Source: VXMO01 sp965219405
Lineage (GTDB): Bacteria; Chloroflexota; Dehalococcoidia; UBA6926
DNA: 64,000 bases
Direction: 5' to 3'
Assembly: GCA_965219405.1 (NCBI GenBank)
Contig: OZ244736.1
Span: 372,001 to 436,000, forward strand
Shown here one piece after another: positions 53,930 through 61,549 of this stretch. Positions within the stretch are counted from its first letter, which is position 1; each line of letters starts with the position of its first letter. Under the pieces are notes generated by a model. The model made no database searches. It saw only the letters and a program-made list of their open reading frames with translations, and was not told the DNA's origin. Position numbers and translations under genes: made by a program.

Positions 53930-54217
53930 CTAGGCCGTTCCGGCGTGGAGGCGGAGGCCAAGCACCTTGATGATGGCAAGGACAGTGGAGAGATCCGGCT
54001 CTTCTTTCGGCAGTTGTCCCACGGTCAAGAATTCCTTGGGGAGGCCAGCACTTAGGGCGTCTTCTACACACCCTTTCGACTTAGCGATGTCACCAAGAAT
54101 CGCCAAGATCGTTGAGGTGTCCCACTCATCGAGACCGGCTTGCAGATAATCAGCCCTGTCTTCGTCGGTCTTGAGATAGCGAACCATGTCCCATGGGGCC
54201 GTCCCAATCTTCACCAT
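53930..54217 (-). CDS. HI1420-type addiction module antidote
   Basis: A 95-residue antitoxin-like protein. It begins with a strand and helix resembling the HI1420 group (APWDMVRYLKTDEDRADYLQAGL), followed by a helix-turn-helix with LGDIAKSKG, LSAGLPKEF and DLSTVLAIIKVLGLRL. It binds DNA and the toxin in this family. It lies two bases after the toxin gene, giving the toxin-first order typical of HI1419/HI1420 modules. Confidence 0.8.
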   Translation of the reverse strand: MVKIGTAPWDMVRYLKTDEDRADYLQAGLDEWDTSTILAILGDIAKSKGCVEDALSAGLPKEFLTVGQLPKEEPDLSTVLAIIKVLGLRLHAGTA

Positions 54218-54219
54218 AG

Positions 54220-54546
54220 CTAGAGCCTCTCGTAATCGCTCGCCAATTCGTGTGCCCTTCTGATGTCGGAGGGTTGGCTGCTCTTGTCTCCTCCGACTAA
54301 CAACAGAATCATAGTTCGGCCTTGCTGGATAAAGTATACGCGGTATCCCGGCCCGTAGTGGATACGCAATTCTGAAACCCCACCACCCACGGGACGAACA
54401 TCGCCGGGATTACCGTAGGCAAGCCGCAGAACTCGCGCAGCGATACGTCTTCTCGCTGATTCGTCACGGAGTGAATCGAACCAATCAAAGAAGACATCTG
54501 TCCATCGCAGTTCAAATGGTGCACCGCTCGTATCCCCAGGAAGCAT
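54220..54546 (-). CDS. HI1419-type RelE/HigB-like toxin
   Basis: A 108-residue RelE-superfamily toxin: FFDWFDSLRDESARRRIAARV, then the GNPGDVRPVGGGVSELRIHYGPGYRVYF block that is diagnostic of the Gp49/HI1419 group, and LLLVGGDKSSQPSDIRRAHEL. Such toxins cleave mRNA at the ribosome or act on RNA directly. The first ten residues have no counterpart in the family and may be an over-long start. It precedes its antitoxin by two bases and is 16 bases from argD on the same strand. Confidence 0.82.
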   Translation of the reverse strand: MLPGDTSGAPFELRWTDVFFDWFDSLRDESARRRIAARVLRLAYGNPGDVRPVGGGVSELRIHYGPGYRVYFIQQGRTMILLLVGGDKSSQPSDIRRAHELASDYERL

Positions 54547-54562
54547 GCGACACGAATCTCTC

Positions 54563-55759
54563 TTAGCCCGCTACGGCCGAAATCGCATCCTCCAGGATTG
54601 CTACGCCCTTGTCCATGTCCTCGTCCGTCAGTGTGAGGGGGGGCATGAGGCGGAGGGCATTGGGGCGGACGCGGTTGACCAACATACCGCGTTCAAGGCA
54701 GGCGGCAAGCAGGTCGCCCGCGATCTCGTCATTGAATTGCACTGCCACCAACAGGCCCATCCCGCGTACTTCTTCAATCGAGGAATGGCGATCCGCGAGG
54801 CCCTTGAGGGCACTGAGCAGTCTCTCGCCGGAGGCCTGCACACGCCCGGGGATGTCCTCAGCCAAGACGGTGCGAATGACGGCTAGCGCGGCGGCGGTTG
54901 TCAGGACGTTTCCGCCGTAGGTGGAGCCGTGGTCGCCATAAGTGAGGGCGTCCGCGTGAGTTTTAGTCAGGAACGCGCCGATAGGCACGCCGCCGCCGAG
55001 TCCTTTCGCCAACGACATCACGTCCGGCTCTACTCCAAATGCCTGGTACCCGAAGAGGTGGCCAAGTCTGCCCACACCCGTCTGCACTTCATCCAGGATC
55101 AGCAGCAAGTTGTTCTCATCGCACCACGCCCGGACGGCACGCAGGTAGTCGGGATCAGGAACATTGACGCCGCCCTCTCCCTGCACCGGTTCCAACATCA
55201 CGGCAACAGTGCGTTCTGTTGTCGCCTCACGGATAGCAGCCATGTCATTGAACGGGACATGGACAAAGCCGGGCGTGAGCGGCTTGAAACCTTCCTGGTA
55301 GTGCGGCTGGCCGGTGGCAGCGACGGTCGTCATCGTGCGGCCATGGAACGATTCAAGCGCGGTGATGATCTCATACGCGCCGTCCTTGTGAAGGGCTCCG
55401 TAGCGGCGGGCTACCTTGATCGCGCCCTCGACAGCCTCCGCGCCGCTGTTGCAGAAGAAGACGCGGTCCATGCAGGAGTTGTCGATCAGCAGCTGGGCGA
55501 GTTCAATCTGCGGGACAGTGTAGAAGGCATTGGATGTCTGGATCAGCGTGGCGGCCTGCTCAGCGATGGCCTCCACCATAGCGGGGTGGGAATGGCCGAG
55601 CGTGGCCGTGGCCCATCCGCCAACGAAGTCGAGGTACTCGCGTCCCTGGTCGTCCCAGACGGTGCTGTCCTTGCCGCGCACGAGTGTGACGGGCACGCGA
55701 CGCACGGTCTGCATGTAGTAATCGGACTCAACCTGCTGCCAGTCTTTCGCTGTTGTCAT
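54563..55759 (-). CDS. argD: Acetylornithine aminotransferase ArgD
   Basis: A 398-residue class III PLP aminotransferase. FCNSGAEAVEGAIKVAR, the EPVQGEGG and LILDEVQTGVGR blocks and the PLP lysine in SLAKGLGGGVPIG are intact. It transfers the amino group to N-acetylglutamate semialdehyde; related succinyl-diaminopimelate activity is possible. ATG 55759 follows GGAGAGA; the upstream extension has no homology. It lies on the strand of argJ and argB but is separated from argB by the UPF0182 gene. A gabT-like role is the alternative. Confidence 0.85.
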   Translation of the reverse strand: MTTAKDWQQVESDYYMQTVRRVPVTLVRGKDSTVWDDQGREYLDFVGGWATATLGHSHPAMVEAIAEQAATLIQTSNAFYTVPQIELAQLLIDNSCMDRVFFCNSGAEAVEGAIKVARRYGALHKDGAYEIITALESFHGRTMTTVAATGQPHYQEGFKPLTPGFVHVPFNDMAAIREATTERTVAVMLEPVQGEGGVNVPDPDYLRAVRAWCDENNLLLILDEVQTGVGRLGHLFGYQAFGVEPDVMSLAKGLGGGVPIGAFLTKTHADALTYGDHGSTYGGNVLTTAAALAVIRTVLAEDIPGRVQASGERLLSALKGLADRHSSIEEVRGMGLLVAVQFNDEIAGDLLAACLERGMLVNRVRPNALRLMPPLTLTDEDMDKGVAILEDAISAVAG

Positions 55760-56073
55760 GTGGTTCTCTCCGTCGCAATGATTGGATACAACTGAGCATG
55801 GGGAATGCGGTACACGGCTTTCCTCATACGCTATCGTACCGTGTGGTGGTGCTATAGGACAGGGAGCGCCCAGTGGAGGGCATGATGACGCAATCATCAC
55901 CTAACGAACCGTTCAACCTATTCAATGCGAGTGCCCACTTCTTGTGAGCTCAAGGCGGCCAGCGCGTTCATCGTACCGTCCGGGACGTGATACCGGGTGA
56001 CGGTGGAGGAACCCGCCAACCTTCTGACGGCGGTGCGGGCGGGGGAAGTAGGGAGTCGGCCGGCCGGTTAGCC
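55760..56073. other. Spacer between UPF0182 and argD
   Basis: About 310 bases without a gene I can defend. On the minus strand a small open frame (TTG 56019 to stop 55918, 33 codons; an ATG at 55971) includes TRYHVPDGTMNALAAL but has no recognised homologue. No clear terminator for UPF0182 is seen. A promoter for argD is expected near 55800-55860. Confidence 0.4.
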
Positions 56074-58821
56074 TTAGACCGCTCTGTCTTCCTCTTCTTC
56101 CAGGGCTACGTCTATCGTTCGAGAGATGTCCTCAATCTGCCGTGTTAGTTCGGCAGCCGAATCCCGGATATTCTCCAACTCCTCGCGCAGCCGTTGTATG
56201 ACCGTCAGTGGTGTAATGCCGTCATCGGCGGTTTGCGGCCGTGTCTCGCGGATGGCCGTCGTACCACCCTGCCTCGCAAGCAGGTTATTCAGCGACTGCC
56301 CAAGGGACGGGAGCATAACTGGCTCCTCGCCCTGCTGAACAAGCACGACGCGCGTCAGCTGCGGGTATTCGATGTCCTCGGCCTTGAGGTAGATTGGCTC
56401 GGCGTAGATGATGTTGTCGCCAACCGGGATAACGAGCAGGTTCCCTCGCAAGACATTTGATCCGGCCTGATCCCACAGCGTGAACTGCTGAGAGATGTCG
56501 GGGTTCGTGGTGATACGGGCTTCAACCTGCTGCGGGCCGTCAATCTGTCGTTCCTTCGGGAACGTGTATGCGATGAGTGAGCCGTAGTTCTCACCGTCGT
56601 TGCGGGCAGCGAGCCATCCAACGAGGTTCGGTTTGCCATCCGGCGTGAACGGCATGATCAGCACGAATTCTTCCTGGTCCTCACCCGGAAGACCCATGAT
56701 GAGGTAGTAGGGCTCCATGGCCTGTGCCTGGTCGCTGAAGAACAACTCGAGCGGGAAGTTCCAGAGGTCCTCCTGGTTGTAGAAGACCTGCGGGTCAGTC
56801 ATGTGGAACTTGAGGTACTTGTCCGCCTGGATGGTGAAGAAGTCCTCCGGGTAACGCAGGTGGGAGCGGAGCGCCTCCGGCATTTCGCTCATGGGCTTGA
56901 ACAGATCCGGGAAAACACTCTCATACGTCCTGATGATGCCGTCCGATTCGTCTGCCACATAGAGATTGACGGAGCCGTCATAGGCGTTGATAACGGCCTT
57001 GACGCTGTTCCGGATGTAGTTGAAGCCGCTCGGCGACGGTTCCGAGTAGGGGAATCGATCACTGATTGTGTAAGCGTCCTGGACCCAATACAGATTGCCG
57101 TCTGCGACGACGATGTAGGGGTCGGAATCGAGAGCCAAGAACGGCGCGAGGTGGCCGACGCGTTCCTGGATATCACGGAAATACAGGATCTGGCTTTCGT
57201 CTGTGATTGCGCCGGTAATCAGGATGTTGAGGTCAGTGAAGCGCCACGCAAAGAGGATACGGGACAGCAGGCCGCTGATAGAGACGCCATTTCCCTCATA
57301 GGAAAGATAAACCGGGCCGGCATCTGTCGGATGGTCGAATTCCGGTGTCGTGCTTCGCACAATGACCCAATCGTCCGTCGCCTCGCCAAAGTAGACTTGC
57401 GGGACATCGACGTGAGGCGCGCCGGTGACGGGCTCCGGCGGAATGTCCTGCAGGAAGAACTCGGGAAGTCCGTCCCGAGTGAACTCTGTCACGGGGCTCA
57501 TTGCCGCACCATAGCCGTGTGTGTATTGCAGCCGCTCGTTGACCCACGTCTGCGCCTGCGGGTCCAGTTGGCCCTGAACCAATTCGCGCGTGCCGACCAT
57601 CACCTGTCGGTAGTCGCCGTCAATGGTGTAGCGGTCTATATCAATATCCAGGAACGAGTATTGAAGGCGGAAGAACTGAATCTGATTGTAGACATCGCGG
57701 AGCGGGCGGTGATCCCAGAGGCGGATGTTCTCGAATGTGCCCGGGTTGTCGTCCACAATTTCATGAGTAATGCTCTCTGGGCTTGAATCGTATGGCTGTT
57801 CTTCGATGCGGTTGAGAGCGAAGCCCTCCCGCGTCATCTCGATGCTGCGCTCGATGTAGGTCTGTTCGCGCTCAAACTCGTTCGGCTGCACCTGGAAGCG
57901 CTGTACGGCTGCAGGCAGAAGTCCGGTGCCGATGGTCAGCGCCAGGAACCAGATGCCGATCGCAGCCAACGGAGGGCCCTGCCAGCGGAGGAATGCGTTG
58001 GCGGCAAGAACGATGGCGACGAGGATGCTGATAAGAATGAGAACGCGCAGCGCCGGCTGACGAATCACCACATCCGTGTAGGCCGCCCCATACGCCGCGC
58101 CACGCGCCGAATAGAGGAGTTCCTGCAGGCTCAGCCAATAACCGATGGCGAGCAGCAGGAAGAAGATGACGCCGAGGCCCGACAGGTGGGCACGGAGAGT
58201 GGGCGTCAGCGAGAACTGGAAGCCTCCGAGCGCGAAATTGATGGCGTAGATGCCCACGGCAAAGAGGGCGTTGACGATGACGACGCCGATTGCCCAGCCC
58301 TGAAGGAATCGATAGAAGGGCAAATCAAACAGGTAGGCCGAAACGTCGCGGTTGTAGAGAGGGTCAGTGAGGTTGAACATCTCTGCGTTTGTGAACCGCA
58401 GCGCCGTTTCCCAGTAACCGGACGCCGCAGCGCCAAAGACGATCGACAGCAGGACGCCGGCGACGATGAGGCCAATGACGACCAGCCGCCGCGCCCACGT
58501 GAGCGCCTCAAGCGGGATATTGAGCGCTGCCTCAGGCGAGATGCCCTTTGGAGAGTACCGCTCCGCCAGGTAAACGTTCGCGCCAAAAACGGCGGCGAAG
58601 ACCAACGCGCCGAACACGAAAAGTGCAACGCGCGTCGTGAGGATGGTTGTAAAGACGGACAGATAGCCGAGGTTATCGAACCAGAGCCAATCGACGTAGA
58701 TATTAGCCGCGATAGAGCCGCCGATCCAGAGGAGCAGCAGCGCGCCTAGCGGGATCACCCAATTGAGGATGGAAGAGAGACGGGGCGGTTCCCGTCGTTC
58801 GAATTCGTCCAGAAAGCTCAC
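56074..58821 (-). CDS. UPF0182 family large membrane protein
   Basis: A 915-residue protein with about seven N-terminal membrane helices (residues 20 to about 330) and a large C-terminal domain, followed by a helical, acidic tail (RLREELENIRDSAAELTRQI, EEEEDRAV). Length and layout match UPF0182. Its function is unknown in general. Its ATG overlaps the argB stop by four bases (ATGA), so it is coupled to arginine genes here, which may be only an arrangement of the lineage. Confidence 0.9.
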   Translation of the reverse strand: MSFLDEFERREPPRLSSILNWVIPLGALLLLWIGGSIAANIYVDWLWFDNLGYLSVFTTILTTRVALFVFGALVFAAVFGANVYLAERYSPKGISPEAALNIPLEALTWARRLVVIGLIVAGVLLSIVFGAAASGYWETALRFTNAEMFNLTDPLYNRDVSAYLFDLPFYRFLQGWAIGVVIVNALFAVGIYAINFALGGFQFSLTPTLRAHLSGLGVIFFLLLAIGYWLSLQELLYSARGAAYGAAYTDVVIRQPALRVLILISILVAIVLAANAFLRWQGPPLAAIGIWFLALTIGTGLLPAAVQRFQVQPNEFEREQTYIERSIEMTREGFALNRIEEQPYDSSPESITHEIVDDNPGTFENIRLWDHRPLRDVYNQIQFFRLQYSFLDIDIDRYTIDGDYRQVMVGTRELVQGQLDPQAQTWVNERLQYTHGYGAAMSPVTEFTRDGLPEFFLQDIPPEPVTGAPHVDVPQVYFGEATDDWVIVRSTTPEFDHPTDAGPVYLSYEGNGVSISGLLSRILFAWRFTDLNILITGAITDESQILYFRDIQERVGHLAPFLALDSDPYIVVADGNLYWVQDAYTISDRFPYSEPSPSGFNYIRNSVKAVINAYDGSVNLYVADESDGIIRTYESVFPDLFKPMSEMPEALRSHLRYPEDFFTIQADKYLKFHMTDPQVFYNQEDLWNFPLELFFSDQAQAMEPYYLIMGLPGEDQEEFVLIMPFTPDGKPNLVGWLAARNDGENYGSLIAYTFPKERQIDGPQQVEARITTNPDISQQFTLWDQAGSNVLRGNLLVIPVGDNIIYAEPIYLKAEDIEYPQLTRVVLVQQGEEPVMLPSLGQSLNNLLARQGGTTAIRETRPQTADDGITPLTVIQRLREELENIRDSAAELTRQIEDISRTIDVALEEEEDRAV

Positions 58822-59627
58822 GCCATTGCTCCCGCCGTTGCGGCCGGTTCATTTTCTCGCACGATGCGTGTTCCAGTGTTGTGCTCAAGCGCGTCACGCA
58901 GCGCGTTTGGAACACGCCCATCGATGATTTGCGCCGTCTGGGCATGGGCAAGCGCATTCAAGCAGGCCGTCACCTTGGGAATCATGCCGCCTGTTATGAC
59001 ATTGTCGTTTATGAGTTCCCGCACTCGCGCCTCTGTCAGGGTGGTGAGAAGTTCTCCGTCCGCGCCCAACACGCCGGGCACGTCGGTCATGAAAATCACG
59101 CGATCCGCCTCCAGCGCGCCAGCAAGAGCCCCTGCCACGGAGTCCGCGTTGACGTTCAGCAGCCTGCCCTTGTCATTCACATCGACGGAGACAGGAGAGA
59201 AGACGGGAATAAAATCATGGTGGAGCAGGCCGACGATGAGATCCGTCCGGATAGACGCCACCTCGCCGACGCGGCCAAGCTCAGGGTCTTTGACTTCGGC
59301 TGCAATGACCGCTCCGTCCGCGCCCGTCAGGCCGACACCGCGTCCGCCCGCCTCACCGATGGCCGCCACGATTCGCGTGTTGACCAGGCCGCAAAGGACG
59401 GCCGTAACGACGTCAAGCGCCTCATCACTCGTGACGCGGAGGCCACGCACAAAGGTGGACTCGACGCCCGTTTGGTCGAGCCACTGAGAAATCAAGGGTC
59501 CGCCGCCGTGGACGACGACGGGCCAGACGCCCTGCCTCTGCACGGCGACCAAGTCCCGGAACGTGGTGTCCTCGGGTCCAAGGGCGTTGCCGCCAATCTT
59601 GACGACGATGCGCGCGTTCTCTTCCAT
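58818..59627 (-). CDS. argB: Acetylglutamate kinase ArgB
   Basis: A 269-residue amino-acid kinase that phosphorylates N-acetylglutamate. VVKIGGNALG (near 8), VVHGGGPLISQWL (near 37) and the NVNADSVAGALA block (near 152) are the family sites, with GGMIPKVTACLNAL near the C-terminus. ATG 59627 follows GGGAAG; a GTG one codon earlier is possible. It lies 84 bases after argJ and overlaps UPF0182. Confidence 0.93.
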   Translation of the reverse strand: MEENARIVVKIGGNALGPEDTTFRDLVAVQRQGVWPVVVHGGGPLISQWLDQTGVESTFVRGLRVTSDEALDVVTAVLCGLVNTRIVAAIGEAGGRGVGLTGADGAVIAAEVKDPELGRVGEVASIRTDLIVGLLHHDFIPVFSPVSVDVNDKGRLLNVNADSVAGALAGALEADRVIFMTDVPGVLGADGELLTTLTEARVRELINDNVITGGMIPKVTACLNALAHAQTAQIIDGRVPNALRDALEHNTGTRIVRENEPAATAGAMA

Positions 59628-59714
59628 CACTTCCCAGACGCAGTTTAATACGGAAACAGCATTCAGACTACCAGAGTATCGAATACGGCGTGGGCGTCAG
59701 GACGGCGCGGGGCG

Positions 59715-60926
59715 TCAGGTGGTGTACTCGCCGTTGATGCGGACGTATTCGTAGGAGAAATCGCACGTCCACGCTGTCGCGGAGCCACCGCCGATACCCA
59801 TCTCCACGTCAAACCGCACCTCAGGCTGCTTCATGCGCTCGACAGCTTCCTGCCTGTCAAAGGGGACAGCCTGTCCGTTCTGCAGGACGCATATGTCATT
59901 GAAATGCAGGGTGACGCTCGATTCCTGCATCTCGACGCCGCTGCGCCCGAGCGCCATCATGACGCGGCCCCAGTTAGGGTCATTGCCGAACACGGCGGTC
60001 TTGACGAGTGGCGACGTGGAGATCACACGGGCGGCCTGCCGGGCGTCACCGTCGCTGAGAGCGCCGGACACGTTGATTTCAATGAGTTTCGTGGCCCCCT
60101 CGCCGTCGCGCACTATGGCCTTTGCGAGTTCCATTGATACGTGAGTGATTGCCTCTTCTATACGCGCCTCATCTTCTCCGCCGGTGATGGGCATGTTACC
60201 GACCGCGCCGTTGGCGATAACGATGAACGTGTCATTTGTCGACGTATCGCCGTCCACGCTGATCACGTTGAATGAGCGGTTGGCGGCGCGATGAACGATG
60301 CCGTTCAGGCAGTCCTGATTGATAGCGGCATCGGTCGTGACGAACGCGAGCATTGTGGCCATATCGGGGTGGATCATGCCCGAGCCCTTTGTCGTCCCTG
60401 CGACAGTGACCGTTTGCCCGCCAATCTCCACCGTGACGGCGCTTTCCTTTGAGACGAGGTCCGTCGTCATGATTGCTAGGGCAAAGTCGTGGCCTGCATC
60501 GTCGGCGAGTTCAACCGCATCTATACCGCGGCGCATCACATCCATCGGCATGGGCACGCCAATGACGCCGGTACTGCAGACAAGGACTTCCTCCGGGTGC
60601 AGGCCAAGTTTGTCAGCGACCATCTGCGCTGAGGCACGGGCATCCGTCATGCCCTGATCACCAACAGCCGCGTTTGCGTTGCCGCTGTTGACGACGACTG
60701 CGCGCGGGGCTGTTTGCTCGATATGTTCGCGACTAAGGACAACAGGCGCCGCCGTAACCTTGTTCTTCGTGAAAACTGCCGCGCCCGTCGTTTCGCCATC
60801 CGCGGCCAGGATGGTCACATCAAGCACGTCCTCGGGCGTGTCAGAGCGGATACCGGCATGAACGGCGCCGGCGCGAAAGCCGCGCGGCGAGGTGACGGAG
60901 CCGTTCTCGAGGGGGTTGATGGCCAT
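59715..60926 (-). CDS. argJ: Glutamate N-acetyltransferase/N-acetylglutamate synthase ArgJ
   Basis: A 403-residue autoprocessing acetyltransferase of the cyclic arginine pathway. It cleaves itself before T191 in KGSGMIHPDMATMLAF; VNSGNANAAVGDQGMTDA and DPNWGRVMMALGRSGV are also conserved. It moves the acetyl group from N-acetylornithine to glutamate, so ornithine cycle regeneration occurs without ArgE. It heads the argJ-argB-UPF0182-argD stretch. Confidence 0.95.
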   Translation of the reverse strand: MAINPLENGSVTSPRGFRAGAVHAGIRSDTPEDVLDVTILAADGETTGAAVFTKNKVTAAPVVLSREHIEQTAPRAVVVNSGNANAAVGDQGMTDARASAQMVADKLGLHPEEVLVCSTGVIGVPMPMDVMRRGIDAVELADDAGHDFALAIMTTDLVSKESAVTVEIGGQTVTVAGTTKGSGMIHPDMATMLAFVTTDAAINQDCLNGIVHRAANRSFNVISVDGDTSTNDTFIVIANGAVGNMPITGGEDEARIEEAITHVSMELAKAIVRDGEGATKLIEINVSGALSDGDARQAARVISTSPLVKTAVFGNDPNWGRVMMALGRSGVEMQESSVTLHFNDICVLQNGQAVPFDRQEAVERMKQPEVRFDVEMGIGGGSATAWTCDFSYEYVRINGEYTT

Positions 60927-61058
60927 TCGATTCGTATCTCCATAAGCAGTTCAGCATGTACGTCCAGAATCTACGATACATGGTATTGGCGGGGCGGGAA
61001 TCAGCAAGCAACCCGGTTCAGGTATTAGTACAATGCCGTCAGTAGAGAGGATGCAGGA

Positions 61059-61277
61059 ATGGCCACGAATGATTCCGAGATTATATTTTCAGTTCGCGAA
61101 GACAAAATCGACGGCGGTTACAATGCAGCTGCCCTCGGATTCGACATCTTTACTCAAGGTGATTCGCTGGAAGAGTTGCGCGCCAATATTCGTGAGGCTG
61201 TTGACGTGTTCTTTGATGAAGCCGGGCCAAGGGTCATCCGCCTCCAAATCGTCAAAGATGAAATTCTTGCCCGGTGA
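61059..61277 (+). CDS. hicB: HicB-like antitoxin
   Basis: A 72-residue partial-RNase-H-fold antitoxin: IIFSVREDKIDGGYNAAALGFDIFT, then GDSLEELRANIREAVDVFF. It lacks a C-terminal DNA-binding domain, as is common in short HicB. It precedes and overlaps the toxin gene by four bases (ATGA-type overlap), the reverse of the usual hicA-first order. A TACAAT box lies at 61029-61034, but no good -35 was found. Confidence 0.82.
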   Translation: MATNDSEIIFSVREDKIDGGYNAAALGFDIFTQGDSLEELRANIREAVDVFFDEAGPRVIRLQIVKDEILAR

Positions 61278-61516
61278 GCCTGCCGCGAGACATCAGTGGC
61301 GAACAACTCCGACGGGCACTGAGGCGTTTAGGGTACGAACCGGTTCGCCAGCGGGGTTCCCATCTGTATTTGACGACGCAAGTGAACGGTGAACATCACA
61401 TAGGCGTCCCAATGCATCAGGCAATCAAAGTGGGGACACTCTCGGATATCCTCAAAGCCGTCGGAAGACACCACGGACTCGTCGTCGAAGAGCTTCTTGA
61501 TCAGCTACGGCTATAG
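61274..61516 (+). CDS. hicA: HicA-like mRNA interferase toxin
   Basis: An 80-residue toxin of the double-stranded RNA-binding fold. LRRALRRLGYEPVRQRGSHLYLT is typical, with catalytic H30 in GSH, and the C-terminal part ends DILKAVGRHHGL. It cleaves mRNA when HicB is lost. The motif is complete, so it is probably active. A molybdoprotein gene begins 34 bases downstream. Confidence 0.87.
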   Translation: MSLPRDISGEQLRRALRRLGYEPVRQRGSHLYLTTQVNGEHHIGVPMHQAIKVGTLSDILKAVGRHHGLVVEELLDQLRL

Positions 61517-61549
61517 GCGCAGACGTATTCGAATCGGAGGACAATATAG

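Noticed and set aside
55918..56019. 33-codon frame between UPF0182 and argD (minus strand)
   Set aside because: Open and with a TTG start, but too short, without a recognised family or clear ribosome site to call.
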